From NCBI GenBank assembly GCA_050943075.1, contig JBMNOM010000006.1:1-35884 (forward strand): DNA of 35,884 nt, written 5' to 3'. Position 1 is the stretch's first letter, and the number at the start of each line of letters is the position of its first letter. The DNA comes from CAJKWP01 sp050943075 (lineage in GTDB: Bacteria; Bacillota; Clostridia; Christensenellales; UBA1242). A program made the position numbers and the translations under genes. This document shows, piece after piece, positions 25,099-33,297 of this stretch. The notes under the pieces are model-generated. The model was not told where the DNA came from. It searched no databases and saw only the letters and a list, made by a program, of their open reading frames with translations.

Positions 25099-25923
25099 TC
25101 ATTTTTTAATAATTTCAAAACTGCAACAGCGGTATGAGCCACCAAGTTTTAACATCTCGTCAAAATCGCCCTCAATTACTCTAATACCAAATTGTTTTAA
25201 TTGTGCATTAAACTCATGATTTTGCTTGCTTGCAATAATTCTTTTTTTGCTAAGGGGCAAAAAATTGCTTGGCAAAAAATATTGTTGCTCGGGCAAAACT
25301 TGAATAACTTTGTCAAAATAATTGTAAACATCAAAAGCAATCGCAACTCCTTGCGGGTTATACACTGCAACATCGCCAACAAAATTAAACACTGTGTCAA
25401 GGTGCAAAATATGTGGTTTTAAAAATATCATCACAACTTCAAATTTTTTGCCCAAAACTTCCTGCAATTCATCTGCCGCTTCTTCTTTTGTTCTTTTTGA
25501 AATACCCACAAACACAGTTTTGCCATATATCAAAACATCTCCACCTTCAATGTGGTTTTTAAAGTGATAAATATTTTTGTGGTTTTTAAAAAGTTTTTTA
25601 AACACAAAAGTTTCATCCTTTCTCATGTCCACATTGCTGTTTGCAACAAAAAGCGTGTTGCCAATGCAAAAGCCAATGTCCCGCGTGAAAGTTTGCTGTG
25701 GCAAGTTTTTCTTTAATGGCGCTTTGACAACCTCAACTTTTTGTTTTTGCAAAAGAGCAACAAAGTTTTCATATTCCCTAATTAACTTTGCTTTGCTTAT
25801 GCCTTTTTTAAAAGTTTTCTTTTCTGTGTTGTTAATTGGCTTAATAATTTCAAAGTTTTTTGGGCTTGCCACCAAAACCTTTTTTAAAACGCCGTTTGAT
25901 TTAACATAAATTTGATTTTCCAT
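25099..25923 (-). CDS. DDAH/arginine-deiminase superfamily hydrolase
   Basis: Guanidino-group-modifying enzyme of the pentein fold, 274 residues. Visible are FTRDIGF (about 77-83), HIEGGDVLIYG (Glu/Asp substrate ligands), PHILHLDTVFNFVGD with the catalytic His, and the C-terminal nucleophile Cys in GGSYRCCSFEI. The size fits dimethylarginine dimethylaminohydrolase-like proteins, not the 400-residue arginine deiminase, and no arcB/arcC lies nearby, so substrate is open. The ATG at 25923 has no ribosome binding site; CATAAT lies six bases upstream, so it may be leaderless. Confidence 0.8.
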   Translation of the reverse strand: MENQIYVKSNGVLKKVLVASPKNFEIIKPINNTEKKTFKKGISKAKLIREYENFVALLQKQKVEVVKAPLKKNLPQQTFTRDIGFCIGNTLFVANSNVDMRKDETFVFKKLFKNHKNIYHFKNHIEGGDVLIYGKTVFVGISKRTKEEAADELQEVLGKKFEVVMIFLKPHILHLDTVFNFVGDVAVYNPQGVAIAFDVYNYFDKVIQVLPEQQYFLPSNFLPLSKKRIIASKQNHEFNAQLKQFGIRVIEGDFDEMLKLGGSYRCCSFEIIKK

Positions 25924-26035
25924 AGTGTTATTATGAGCAGTTTTAATTAAAAAATTTATTGTGCGTTTGCTTTTATAAATTTAAAAGCATAAAGCAAGAA
26001 AAATTGCACAAACTTTTGTTGTAAGGAGAAAATTT

Positions 26036-26236
26036 ATGGAAAAAATTACAACCAAAGATTTAATTGCCCTAACCGACTTAATTGTTTTGGAACAATGGGC
26101 AAGCACAAAATTTATGCATTTTTACACAAGTGTTGAAGACAAAGAAATTAAAAAAGCAATGAAAGAAGCATGCCTTGCTCACAGCAGAATGCACGACAGC
26201 ATGCTTGAGTATCTTGATAAGAATAAAGGAGAATAA
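26036..26236 (+). CDS. Small CotF-like helical protein
   Basis: The 66-residue helical protein starts MEKITTKDLIALTDLIVLEQWASTKF and ends HSRMHDSMLEYLDK. It resembles the N-terminal half of spore coat F or ferritin-like domains (E/H-rich helices). A clear GTAAGGAG site precedes the ATG. It lies four bases upstream of the second CotF-like gene, so the two probably form one operon and may act as a pair. Family call is moderate. Confidence 0.7.
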   Translation: MEKITTKDLIALTDLIVLEQWASTKFMHFYTSVEDKEIKKAMKEACLAHSRMHDSMLEYLDKNKGE

Positions 26237-26240
26237 AACA

Positions 26241-26519
26241 ATGACACAATTAACAACACAAGAAATTTTGCAAGACCTTTTAAATTGCGAAAAATTTATG
26301 CTTACAATGTATAAACAATTCACAATTGAAGCGTCAAACAAAACGCTTAAAAGTTTGCTTATTGAAAACATGGAAGAAGTTTTTGCTCTTCAATATAAAA
26401 TTTTTAAACTTATGAACGACAGAAACTTTTACCCAACTGAAGAAGCAGAAAGCAAAAAAATTCAGCAAGCAATTAAAACACTTCGAGAAAACACAAAAAA
26501 ATATGACGAAAATTTTTAA
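26241..26519 (+). CDS. CotF-like spore coat domain protein
   Basis: The 92-residue helical protein starts MTQLTTQEILQDLLNCEKFML and includes MYKQFTIEASNKTLKSLLIENMEEVFALQYKIFKLMNDRNFYP. This matches the coat F domain, whose usual end is MxxRGWYP-like, here MNDRNFYP. CotF proteins are known from Bacillus spore coats, but relatives occur in many anaerobes of unknown sporulation status. The start at ATG 26241 follows AAAGGAG. A terminator follows at 26529. Confidence 0.8.
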   Translation: MTQLTTQEILQDLLNCEKFMLTMYKQFTIEASNKTLKSLLIENMEEVFALQYKIFKLMNDRNFYPTEEAESKKIQQAIKTLRENTKKYDENF

Positions 26520-26528
26520 AAACAAAAG

Positions 26529-26552
26529 CAAGGCTTTAACGCCTTGTTTTTT
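26529..26552 (+). terminator. Terminator of the CotF-like pair
   Basis: CAAGGC pairs with GCCTTG around TTTAAC, followed by six T residues, nine bases after the stop. Confidence 0.8.
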
Positions 26553-26589
26553 GTTGCAAATTTTGTATGGCATAAATTTATTAATCCAC

Positions 26590-26618
26590 TTGCAAAAAAG
26601 AATAAATTAATATAAAAT
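26590..26618 (+). promoter_or_regulatory. Candidate promoter of the YwaF-like gene
   Basis: TTGCAA (26590-26595), 17 bases, TAAAAT (26613-26618), about 33 bases before the start codon. Confidence 0.5.
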
Positions 26619-26650
26619 GATAATCAGTTTTTAAAACACGAGAGGAATTT

Positions 26651-27424
26651 ATGGAATTTTTAAAAGATTTTTTCTTCGGCGACACAGTTAGAAGGACAAA
26701 TTATCTTTACGACACACCACACTTAATTGCACTTGGTGCAGTTTTAGTTCTTTCAGTTTTCTTTGCACTTTTTTTCAGAAAGAAATCCAAAAAGACAAAA
26801 GACACAGTTTTGTGGGTGTTTTTTGGAATTTTGTTAACTTTTGAAATTGTGTCAAGAGTTGTTAACTTAATTTTGAAAAAAGACCAAATCATAACAATTT
26901 TGCCATGGCATTTTTGTTCCATTATGGTTTGGATGATGATTTTCACAATTTTGACAAAAAACAAACACATGTTTAACATCACAGCAATTGGAGGACTTAT
27001 TGCAACAACCGCATTTTTGGCATATCCTGCTGTTGGGTTTAATGTTGAAGTTTTAAAATTTTCACAATATTACAGTGTAATTAGCCATTGCCTTGGTTTT
27101 GTGCTTTCAATTTTCTTGCTTACAAATGGCTACACAGATTTTGCACCAAAAAACATTTGGCCAGTTGCAACCTTTATGGTGGCGGTTTACATTCACTCTG
27201 CGCTTGCAAATTTCTGGTGGTATCCAGGCTCAAACTATATGTATTACAATGAAAACGTGTTCGCAGGCACAGCAATGGAAAAATGGTTTATTCCATTTTA
27301 TGTTTTGGCAGTTTTAACATATATGTCAAGCTTTTTCGTAATTACATATTTTTCAAGAAAAAGAAAATTGAAAAAACAAAACAGCGAACAAACTAACAGC
27401 CAAGAAGTTGTTTCTTCAAATTAA
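26651..27424 (+). CDS. YwaF/TMEM164-family integral membrane protein
   Basis: The 257-residue protein has about seven hydrophobic helices. It resembles the TIGR02206 (YwaF) family related to TMEM164. Conserved features are the polar residues in helices (LPWHFCSIMVW, SHCLGFVLS) and the WWYPGSNYMYYNE loop. TMEM164 is reported as an acyltransferase in animals; the bacterial role is not settled. A Lys/Gln-rich tail ends the protein. It has its own promoter and an AGAGGAATTT site before the ATG. Confidence 0.8.
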   Translation: MEFLKDFFFGDTVRRTNYLYDTPHLIALGAVLVLSVFFALFFRKKSKKTKDTVLWVFFGILLTFEIVSRVVNLILKKDQIITILPWHFCSIMVWMMIFTILTKNKHMFNITAIGGLIATTAFLAYPAVGFNVEVLKFSQYYSVISHCLGFVLSIFLLTNGYTDFAPKNIWPVATFMVAVYIHSALANFWWYPGSNYMYYNENVFAGTAMEKWFIPFYVLAVLTYMSSFFVITYFSRKRKLKKQNSEQTNSQEVVSSN

Positions 27425-27505
27425 TTTAACACGGGGTAAATTTTGTAAACATATATTAATAAACTTAAAATGTCATAAATTTACGCACTTTTTTTTAAAA
27501 AGTAA

Positions 27506-27535
27506 TTTACAATTTAAAAACTGGTGTGCTATACT
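27506..27535 (+). promoter_or_regulatory. efp promoter
   Basis: TTTACA (27506-27511), 18 bases, extended -10 TGCTATACT (TATACT at 27530-27535), about 33 bases before the efp start. Confidence 0.7.
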
Positions 27536-27568
27536 TTGAAACGAAACTAAAAAAAGGAAAAATAAAAA

Positions 27569-28129
27569 ATGCAAGCAAGTGATTTGAAAATTAACACAGT
27601 TTTTGTAATGGACGGAAGCATTTACGTTGCTCTTGATGTAAGACACGTTCAACAACCTCGCCTTGCCTCTTTTTTATCTGTTAAGTATAAAAACATTGAA
27701 ACCGGTCAAGTTTTTGAAAATAGATTTAATCCAGGCGACAAACTTGAAGAAGCAAACATTGAAAGAAGAGAAATGCAATACCTTTACCAAGACGGCAACC
27801 TTTACTACTTTATGGACGTAGAAACTTACGACCAAATTCCAATTGACGAAAAAGTTGTTGGCGAAACAATGAAATTAATTAAAGAAGGCGCAACCGTGAC
27901 AATACATTTTGCACTTGGCAGAATAATTGCTGTTGTTCCACCACTCTTTGTTGAACTTGAAGTTGTTGATGCAGAACCAGGTCTTGCTGGTGACACAACA
28001 AGAAGCGTGCTTCGTCCTGCAAAAGTTGAAACTGGCTATGAAGTTAGAATTCCACTTTTTGTTAACGTTGGTGACATTATTAGAATTGACACCCGCACAG
28101 GCGAATACGCAGAAAGAGTTAGCAAATAA
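27569..28129 (+). CDS. efp: Elongation factor P with atypical tip loop
   Basis: Relieves ribosome stalling at polyproline stretches. The 186-residue length and three-beta-barrel sequence are typical: MQYLYQDGNLYYFMD, VELEVVDAEPGLAGDT and FVNVGDIIRIDTRTGEY are all canonical. The domain I tip that reaches the peptidyl-transferase centre is unusual, though. The usual KPGKG is replaced by QQPRL (residues 28-32), putting Arg31 where modified Lys or Arg normally lies, without the flanking glycines. This suggests a different or absent post-translational modification. The ATG follows AAAAAAAGGAAAAATAAAAA. Confidence 0.95.
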   Translation: MQASDLKINTVFVMDGSIYVALDVRHVQQPRLASFLSVKYKNIETGQVFENRFNPGDKLEEANIERREMQYLYQDGNLYYFMDVETYDQIPIDEKVVGETMKLIKEGATVTIHFALGRIIAVVPPLFVELEVVDAEPGLAGDTTRSVLRPAKVETGYEVRIPLFVNVGDIIRIDTRTGEYAERVSK

Positions 28130-28136
28130 CAAAAAT

Positions 28137-28163
28137 AACTGTCCTTTTGGGGCAGTTTTTTTT
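28137..28163 (+). terminator. efp terminator
   Basis: AACTGTCC (28137-28144) pairs with GGGCAGTT (28150-28157, one T-G pair) and is followed by a T-run. The stretch 28164-28307 beyond it shows no supported gene. Confidence 0.8.
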
Positions 28164-28307
28164 ATTTTAATATCAACACACTCAAAATCGGCATTTCCTT
28201 TTGCAATTTCACTAAAAGCTTTTGCTTCTAAACTTTTTTCTTTTATCAATTATTTTTTCATCCATATTTTTGCCACAATATCTTGACCTGCCAAGTTAAT
28301 TTAAAAC

Positions 28308-28336
28308 AAAAACTGCCCTGTTTCAAGGCAGTTTTT
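28308..28336 (-). terminator. Terminator of the RdgB-like gene
   Basis: AAAAACTGCC pairs with GGCAGTTTTT across a nine-base loop, 25 bases past the stop on the minus strand, with T residues after it. Confidence 0.75.
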
Positions 28337-28360
28337 AATATGTATTATTTTAATTGATTT

Positions 28361-28930
28361 TTAATGTTGTTCTTTTGTTTTTAAATAGTTAACAAGTTCA
28401 TAAACCGCGCTGTTGTCAAAGCAAGACAAAAACTCTTCATAGCTTAAATTTGCCATTGTTTTTGTTTTGGAATCTGCAATGAAAATTTTGTCATAAGGGT
28501 CGCCATTTTTGCCACTTTGTCTGTTTGAAATTTTGCCATAAGTTTTGCAAGTGAAAACAACTGGCTCTTTGTTTGGCTCGGCATAAGCAAAAGCATCGTA
28601 ATAATAGCAAGTTCTATTTTCTTTGCCTTTCATTAAACGCAAAATGCCCTCTGCACCAAGTGTGTGTTGAACATATTTTGCATAAACTGATGGAAAGCCA
28701 TTAAGTGCTTCAATCACCAAAGCAGAATCATTTTTCAAAACTGGCTGACCAAGCAAATCGCAAGCATATTTTGCTGAAAATGCTGCAACTTCAACAACAC
28801 TGTCGGCTTGAATTTCTGGGCATTCAATTTTTTTGGCTTCAACTTCAAATTCATCACTATTAAGCACACTTTTTAAAAAGTCAACTTTCATTTTATTGCC
28901 TGTCACATAAACAATTTTCTTCTTTTCCAT
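28361..28930 (-). CDS. HAM1/RdgB-family non-canonical NTP pyrophosphatase
   Basis: House-cleaning enzyme that hydrolyses dITP/XTP-type nucleotides to monophosphates. The 189-residue protein begins with IVYVTGNKMKVDFL (the TGNxxK nucleotide motif) and has KNDSALVIEALNGFPSVYAKYV in place of the usual eDSGL...PGxySAR, and DPYDKIF near the base-recognition loop. The altered core is a divergent version, closer in look to archaeal/eukaryotic ITPases, so specificity could differ. The start is ATG 28930 behind AGAGGTGAAATT. Confidence 0.82.
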   Translation of the reverse strand: MEKKKIVYVTGNKMKVDFLKSVLNSDEFEVEAKKIECPEIQADSVVEVAAFSAKYACDLLGQPVLKNDSALVIEALNGFPSVYAKYVQHTLGAEGILRLMKGKENRTCYYYDAFAYAEPNKEPVVFTCKTYGKISNRQSGKNGDPYDKIFIADSKTKTMANLSYEEFLSCFDNSAVYELVNYLKTKEQH

Positions 28931-29020
28931 AATTTCACCTCTAAAAAATATTCTAGCATTAAAATATGCCAAACTAAAAATAAAACCAAACAGTTTATTT
29001 TATTGTTTTTTATGTTTTAC

Positions 29021-29072
29021 TTTACTTTTTAATTTCTTTCTCTTATAATACAAAAGTATTACTAAATTAGTA
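29021..29072 (+). promoter_or_regulatory. proS promoter with start-site palindrome
   Basis: TTTACT (29021-29026), 17 bases, perfect TATAAT (29044-29049). A 13-bp palindrome TACTAAATTAGTA lies at 29060-29072 just past the expected start, possibly an operator or leader hairpin. Confidence 0.6.
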
Positions 29073-29101
29073 TAAAGCATTACAAAACAAGGAGATAAAT
29101 A

Positions 29102-30526
29102 ATGGCAAACAAAGCAATTACAAGCAGAGATGTGGATTTTGCAAAATGGTACACCGATGTAATTAAAGCGGCAAAACTTGCTGATTACACAGGTGTGAAA
29201 GGGTGCATTGTGTTTGAACCAAATGGTTTTGCAATTTGGGAAAAAATGCAAGAAGTTTTGGACAAAAAATTTAAACAAACAGGACATAAAAATGTTAATA
29301 TGCCCTTATTTATCCCTGAAAACTTGCTTAAAAAAGAAGCTGAATTAATTGAAGGCTTTGCCCCTGAAGGCGCTTGGGTGACACATGGTGGCTCTGGTCA
29401 ATTGGAAGAAAGGCTTTTAGTTCGCCCAACAAGTGAAACACTTTTCAGCGATTATTTTGCATTGAAAGTGAAATCATACCGCGACTTGCCAAAACTTTTA
29501 AACCAATGGGTTAACGTTGTTAGATGGGAAAAAGAAACACGTCCTTTCCTTCGCACAAGAGAATTTTTGTGGCAAGAAGGACACACTGTTCATGAAACAG
29601 AAGAAGAAGCCAAGGAAGAAGTTTTGAAAATGCTTAATGTTTACAAAGATTTTTTTGAAAACTATTTGGCAATTCCAGTTTTAACTGGCCGCAAAACAGA
29701 AAAAGAAAAATTTGCTGGTGCTGAATTCACCTACACAATTGAAGCACTTATGTATAATGGAATTTCATTGCAAAGTGGAACAAGCCATTACTTTGGACAA
29801 AAATTTTCCAAAGCTTATGACATCAAATTTTTAAACAGACAAAACCAACTTGAATATGCCTACCAAACTTCTTGGGGAACAACAACAAGAATGATTGGCG
29901 CGCTTATCATGGTGCACAGTGATGACAATGGCCTTGTGTTGCCACCAAGAATTGCTCCAACCCAAGTTGCCATTGTGCCAATTGGAAAAGACGAACGCGT
30001 GGCACAAGTTGCAAACCAAATTGCAGCAAAACTTGACGAGATGAACATTACAAACTTTGCCGACTTTTCAGAAAAATCACCAGGCTTTAAATTTGCAGAA
30101 CACGAAGTTAATGGCATTCCTGTTAGAGTTGAAATTGGCATGAGAGATTTGGAAAACAACACTGTCACACTTGCAAGACGCGACACAAGTGAAAAAATTA
30201 CAGTGCCATTTAACGATGACATTGCAACAGTAATTTCAAACTTGCTTGAAGACATTCAAAGCAATCTTTACCAAACAGCATTGCAAAGACAAAACCAAAA
30301 AACTTTTGAAGCAAGAACACTTGATGAAGTTAAAAACATCATGAACACACAACCTGGCTTCATTCATGCAATGTGGTGCGGAAACCAAGAATGCGAACTT
30401 AAAATGAAAGAAATTAATGGCATTAAATCTCGTTGCATTTTGGAAAACAAACCACACATTGCCGACACTTGTGTTGTTTGTGGGAACAAAGCAAAAGAGC
30501 TTGTTGTTTGGGGAATTCAATATTAA
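29102..30526 (+). CDS. proS: Prolyl-tRNA synthetase, archaeal/eukaryotic type (ProS type 3)
   Basis: Charges tRNA-Pro. The 474-residue enzyme has class II motif 1 (GCIVFEPNGFAIWEKMQ), motif 2 (RWEKETRPFLRTREFLWQEGHT) and motif 3 (GALIMVHSDDNGLVLPPRIAP), an anticodon-binding domain, and a C-terminal domain with a four-Cys zinc site (CGNQEC and CVVCGN) ending in the conserved Tyr. There is no INS editing domain between motifs 2 and 3, so this is the short type found in archaea, eukaryotes and some Bacillota. AAGGAG precedes the ATG by eight bases. Confidence 0.96.
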   Translation: MANKAITSRDVDFAKWYTDVIKAAKLADYTGVKGCIVFEPNGFAIWEKMQEVLDKKFKQTGHKNVNMPLFIPENLLKKEAELIEGFAPEGAWVTHGGSGQLEERLLVRPTSETLFSDYFALKVKSYRDLPKLLNQWVNVVRWEKETRPFLRTREFLWQEGHTVHETEEEAKEEVLKMLNVYKDFFENYLAIPVLTGRKTEKEKFAGAEFTYTIEALMYNGISLQSGTSHYFGQKFSKAYDIKFLNRQNQLEYAYQTSWGTTTRMIGALIMVHSDDNGLVLPPRIAPTQVAIVPIGKDERVAQVANQIAAKLDEMNITNFADFSEKSPGFKFAEHEVNGIPVRVEIGMRDLENNTVTLARRDTSEKITVPFNDDIATVISNLLEDIQSNLYQTALQRQNQKTFEARTLDEVKNIMNTQPGFIHAMWCGNQECELKMKEINGIKSRCILENKPHIADTCVVCGNKAKELVVWGIQY

Positions 30527-30618
30527 AATTAATTAATTTTTATATAAGATTAAATATAATCAAATTTTAAATTAATTTTAAAAAAAACAAAATATACAAA
30601 TTAATTTTTACGAAAAAT

Positions 30619-30666
30619 AAAAACCTTTAAAAAAAATAAATTGTATGGCTTTTAAAGGTTTTTTAT
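30619..30666. terminator. Bidirectional terminator between proS and the NAD operon
   Basis: AAAACCTTTAAA (30620-30631) pairs with TTTAAAGGTTTT (30651-30662) with a 19-base loop and T residues on the right. It stands almost midway between the two convergent stops (30526 and 30750). The rest of the gap is nearly pure A/T with no gene. Confidence 0.7.
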
Positions 30667-30749
30667 TATTTATTTTTTTAATTATTTTTTATTATTTTTT
30701 TTAATTAATTTAATTAAAATATAAATTGGTTTTTATTTTATTTATTTAA

Positions 30750-32171
30750 TTAAATATTATTTTTAATTAATTCATTTTTAATTTGTTTTAATTGCTCCGA
30801 CAAATTAATTGTGTATGTGTGAGGGTTGTAAAGACGTTTTGCTTCTGGCCAAAGTGTGGCAAGTTCTGCTTGCACTTTCGCCTTTGTTTCTTGAAGTGTT
30901 TTTGTTTCAAAAATTTGTTTTCCATTTTCAAACATTTTCACTTTTGGCTGTGTGACAACATAGTCATCAACTGTTTTTCTCACCCAATCATTTGTGCTGT
31001 GAACAAGTTCAATTTGCCCTTTTGGCGCGTCTTCATTGTGAAGTGAAATGATGTCGGTTATAAACATTCCCTCTTTGTCGTAAAGCCTAAAAATCTTTTT
31101 AAAGTGTGGGTTTGTTGTTTTGCTTTCGTTGTCGGAAAGTTTAATTTTTGGAATAATTTTGCCGTCTTCTTCCAAAGCCACAAGTTTGTAAACTCCGCCA
31201 AAAACTGGTTGTGATTTTGCTGTTATCATGTTCTCGCCCACACCAAAAACATCAATTGGTGAGTCTTGCTCAAGAAGTGATGAGATTAAAAATTCGTCCA
31301 AGGAATTTGACACAATAATTTGTGTGTCAATCAGCCCTGCCTCGTCAAGCATTTTTCTTGCTTGTTTTGATAGATACGCCAAATCTCCGCTGTCAATTCT
31401 AATTCCTTTAAGGCTTTGCCCCATTGGGGCCAAAACTTCATTGTGCACTCTTATGGCATTTGGAACACCTTTTTTTAGCGTGTTATATGTGTCAACCAAA
31501 AGTGTGCATGCGGTTGGAAATGCAAGTGCGTATGCTTTAAATGCTTCAAATTCAGTGTCAAAACTTTGCACAAAAGAGTGTGCCATTGTGCCCAAAACTG
31601 GCAAACCATATTCAAACCCTGCTTGCGTGCAAGCTGTGCCCACACAACCAGCAACAAATGTGTCACGCGCGCCATCAACTGCTGCACTTATGCCTTGCGC
31701 GCGTCTTGTGCCAAACTCCATAACTGCCTTGCCTTTTGCACTTAAAACAATTCTTGCTGCTTTTGTTGTGATTAAACTTGAGCGGTTGAATAATAAAAGA
31801 AGCATAGTTTCAATTAATTGCGCCTCAATGAGCGGCGCTTTAATTGTGATTACAGGCTCGTTTTCAAACACAATTGTGCCGTCTTCCACTGCCCACATGT
31901 CACCTGTGAACTTAACTTTTTTTAAATATTCCAAAAAGCCATCATTAAATTTGCCAAGGCTTTTCAAATAGTTAATGTCTTCACTTGTGAAAGCAAAGTT
32001 TTGCAAATATTCAACAATTTGCCCAATGCCATTTGCAATAACAAAACTACCACTGTCTGGAATGCGCCTAAAAAACACATCAAAATATGCAATTTGCTGA
32101 TGTTTGTTTTGCATAAAGTATGCTTGGCTCATTGTGAGTTCATAAAAATCAATAAGTAAATTATTGTTCAT
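30750..32171 (-). CDS. pncB: Nicotinate phosphoribosyltransferase
   Basis: Joins nicotinate with PRPP to give nicotinate mononucleotide, ATP-assisted. The 473-residue protein shows LLIDFYELTMSQAYF, FRRIPDSGSFVIANG, EFGTRRAQG (phosphate binding), TMAHSFVQSFDTEFEAFKAYA with the catalytic His, GIRIDSGDLAYLSKQAR, and VFGVGENMIT. Of two possible ATGs, 32171 is seven bases after AAAGGGG while 32177 is only one base away, so 32171 is preferred. It is last in the Nudix-NadR-pncA-pncB operon; the other ATG overlaps the pncA stop as ATGA. The PRPP it uses can come from the divergent PRPP synthetase. Confidence 0.95.
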   Translation of the reverse strand: MNNNLLIDFYELTMSQAYFMQNKHQQIAYFDVFFRRIPDSGSFVIANGIGQIVEYLQNFAFTSEDINYLKSLGKFNDGFLEYLKKVKFTGDMWAVEDGTIVFENEPVITIKAPLIEAQLIETMLLLLFNRSSLITTKAARIVLSAKGKAVMEFGTRRAQGISAAVDGARDTFVAGCVGTACTQAGFEYGLPVLGTMAHSFVQSFDTEFEAFKAYALAFPTACTLLVDTYNTLKKGVPNAIRVHNEVLAPMGQSLKGIRIDSGDLAYLSKQARKMLDEAGLIDTQIIVSNSLDEFLISSLLEQDSPIDVFGVGENMITAKSQPVFGGVYKLVALEEDGKIIPKIKLSDNESKTTNPHFKKIFRLYDKEGMFITDIISLHNEDAPKGQIELVHSTNDWVRKTVDDYVVTQPKVKMFENGKQIFETKTLQETKAKVQAELATLWPEAKRLYNPHTYTINLSEQLKQIKNELIKNNI

Positions 32172-32173
32172 AA

Positions 32174-32752
32174 TCATTCCCCTTTCTCATGTGTTTTGTG
32201 TGCTGTTTTAATTTCAATGCCAGCATTTTTCATTCTTTGCAAAGCGGCATTGTGGTTTTGTGTTGCGCTGTGAGTTGGAGAGTCAAAAGTGTAAACACCA
32301 TTTTCAACCACAACAATTTTTGTTTTTCTTTGCGCTGCATCAATAAACTTTTTAAGTGTTAAAGCAAACGCTTCCACACAAATGTCTGTGCAACAACCAA
32401 CAATCACAATTTCTTCAAATTTAAGGTTTGAAATAATGTGTTTAAAAGCGCCAGTGTTAAAACCATTTGTTGTGTTTTTTTCAATTGAAATAAACTTGTC
32501 TTCAAAAGGAAGAAGTTCTGGAATTAGTTCACATTCTGCTGTGCCTTTAATGCAGTGTGGTGGGTAAAATGCAAATTCTGGGTCATTCTTGGTGTGGGTA
32601 TCTTTAAAAGCAATAATTGGAGTGTTTTCCTTAATTGCATTTTTCACAAGGGCCACAATCACTGGTGTGATTTTGTTAATTTTCTTGTCTGCTAAAGCGC
32701 CTTGATTAATAAAACCATTAACCATATCAACAATAACTAAAAGTTTTTTCAT
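32174..32752 (-). CDS. pncA: Nicotinamidase (isochorismatase fold)
   Basis: Hydrolyses nicotinamide to nicotinate and ammonia. The 192-residue protein has the catalytic triad of the family: Asp9 (IVDMVNGF), Lys92 (SIEKNTTNGF) and Cys125 (CTDICV), with the metal-binding Asp51/His53 (KDTHT) and His66 (YPPHC). Other isochorismatase-fold enzymes are possible, but the metal site and the neighbouring pncB make nicotinamidase the clear call. Its start overlaps the preceding gene's stop as ATGA, so translation is coupled. Confidence 0.93.
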   Translation of the reverse strand: MKKLLVIVDMVNGFINQGALADKKINKITPVIVALVKNAIKENTPIIAFKDTHTKNDPEFAFYPPHCIKGTAECELIPELLPFEDKFISIEKNTTNGFNTGAFKHIISNLKFEEIVIVGCCTDICVEAFALTLKKFIDAAQRKTKIVVVENGVYTFDSPTHSATQNHNAALQRMKNAGIEIKTAHKTHEKGE

Positions 32753-33282
32753 TTTTTTCTCTCCTTAACTTTTTTTTGATTTTTACTTTTTTTAATTAAA
32801 AAATCTTTTGCTTCATCAATTATATAAGAAAAATATTTTTCAGGGTTTTGCCTAATAAGTGTGCCACTGATTGGAACAACAGTTCTGTCAAACGCAACAA
32901 ACTCGCATTCTGGAAAAAACTTTTGGTTTAATTCCCTATAACTTTCATCTGCAAACTTAACATTAACATCATATCCAACAATTTGTTTAAAGCGCTCACT
33001 CCACTCTTTCATTCCATCTGGAAAAGCTGACAAACCGCTTTCGTCCATGTAAAGCACTTTAATTTTTTTGTTGTGTTTAAAATGCTGTTTAAGCCACTCA
33101 ACACGCATTTTGCCACTCATATATGGCAAATTTTTGTCTTCACATTCCTGTTTAATGAATTTTGGGTTTTCTGCAACAACAACGCGAAGTTCATCAACAC
33201 TTTTTGCACAAATTTCAATTTGCCTTGTGTGTCCAATATGTGGTGGCAAAAACTTGCCTGCAAATGCCCCAATTCTATTCAT
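32749..33282 (-). CDS. NadR-type nicotinamide/nicotinate mononucleotide adenylyltransferase
   Basis: Transfers AMP from ATP to a pyridine mononucleotide. The 177-residue protein matches the adenylyltransferase domain of NadR: GKFLPPHIGHTRQI (HxGH, residues 9-22), DELRVVVAE, and ISGTLIRQNPEKYFSYI (138-154). The NadR HTH and ribosylnicotinamide kinase domains are absent, and a Lys-rich tail ends it. NadR domains usually prefer NMN, yet PncB in this operon makes NaMN, so this enzyme may accept NaMN or both. AGGAGC precedes the ATG. The stop overlaps pncA by four bases. Confidence 0.88.
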   Translation of the reverse strand: MNRIGAFAGKFLPPHIGHTRQIEICAKSVDELRVVVAENPKFIKQECEDKNLPYMSGKMRVEWLKQHFKHNKKIKVLYMDESGLSAFPDGMKEWSERFKQIVGYDVNVKFADESYRELNQKFFPECEFVAFDRTVVPISGTLIRQNPEKYFSYIIDEAKDFLIKKSKNQKKVKERKK

Positions 33283-33297
33283 ATTTGCTCCTAAAAA

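Noticed and set aside
25099..25923. Arginine deiminase of an arc operon
   Set aside because: The protein is about 130 residues shorter than ArcA, and no ornithine carbamoyltransferase or carbamate kinase gene is near.
28164..28290. Remnant coding fragment on the minus strand
   Set aside because: Two frames look weakly protein-like around an A-rich run (about 28220-28285), but the reading would run into the efp terminator and gene; too short and unsupported.
32174..32752. Mollicutes genetic code (UGA as Trp)
   Set aside because: pncA and the NadR-like gene end in TGA at ATGA overlaps, and conserved Trp positions use TGG.
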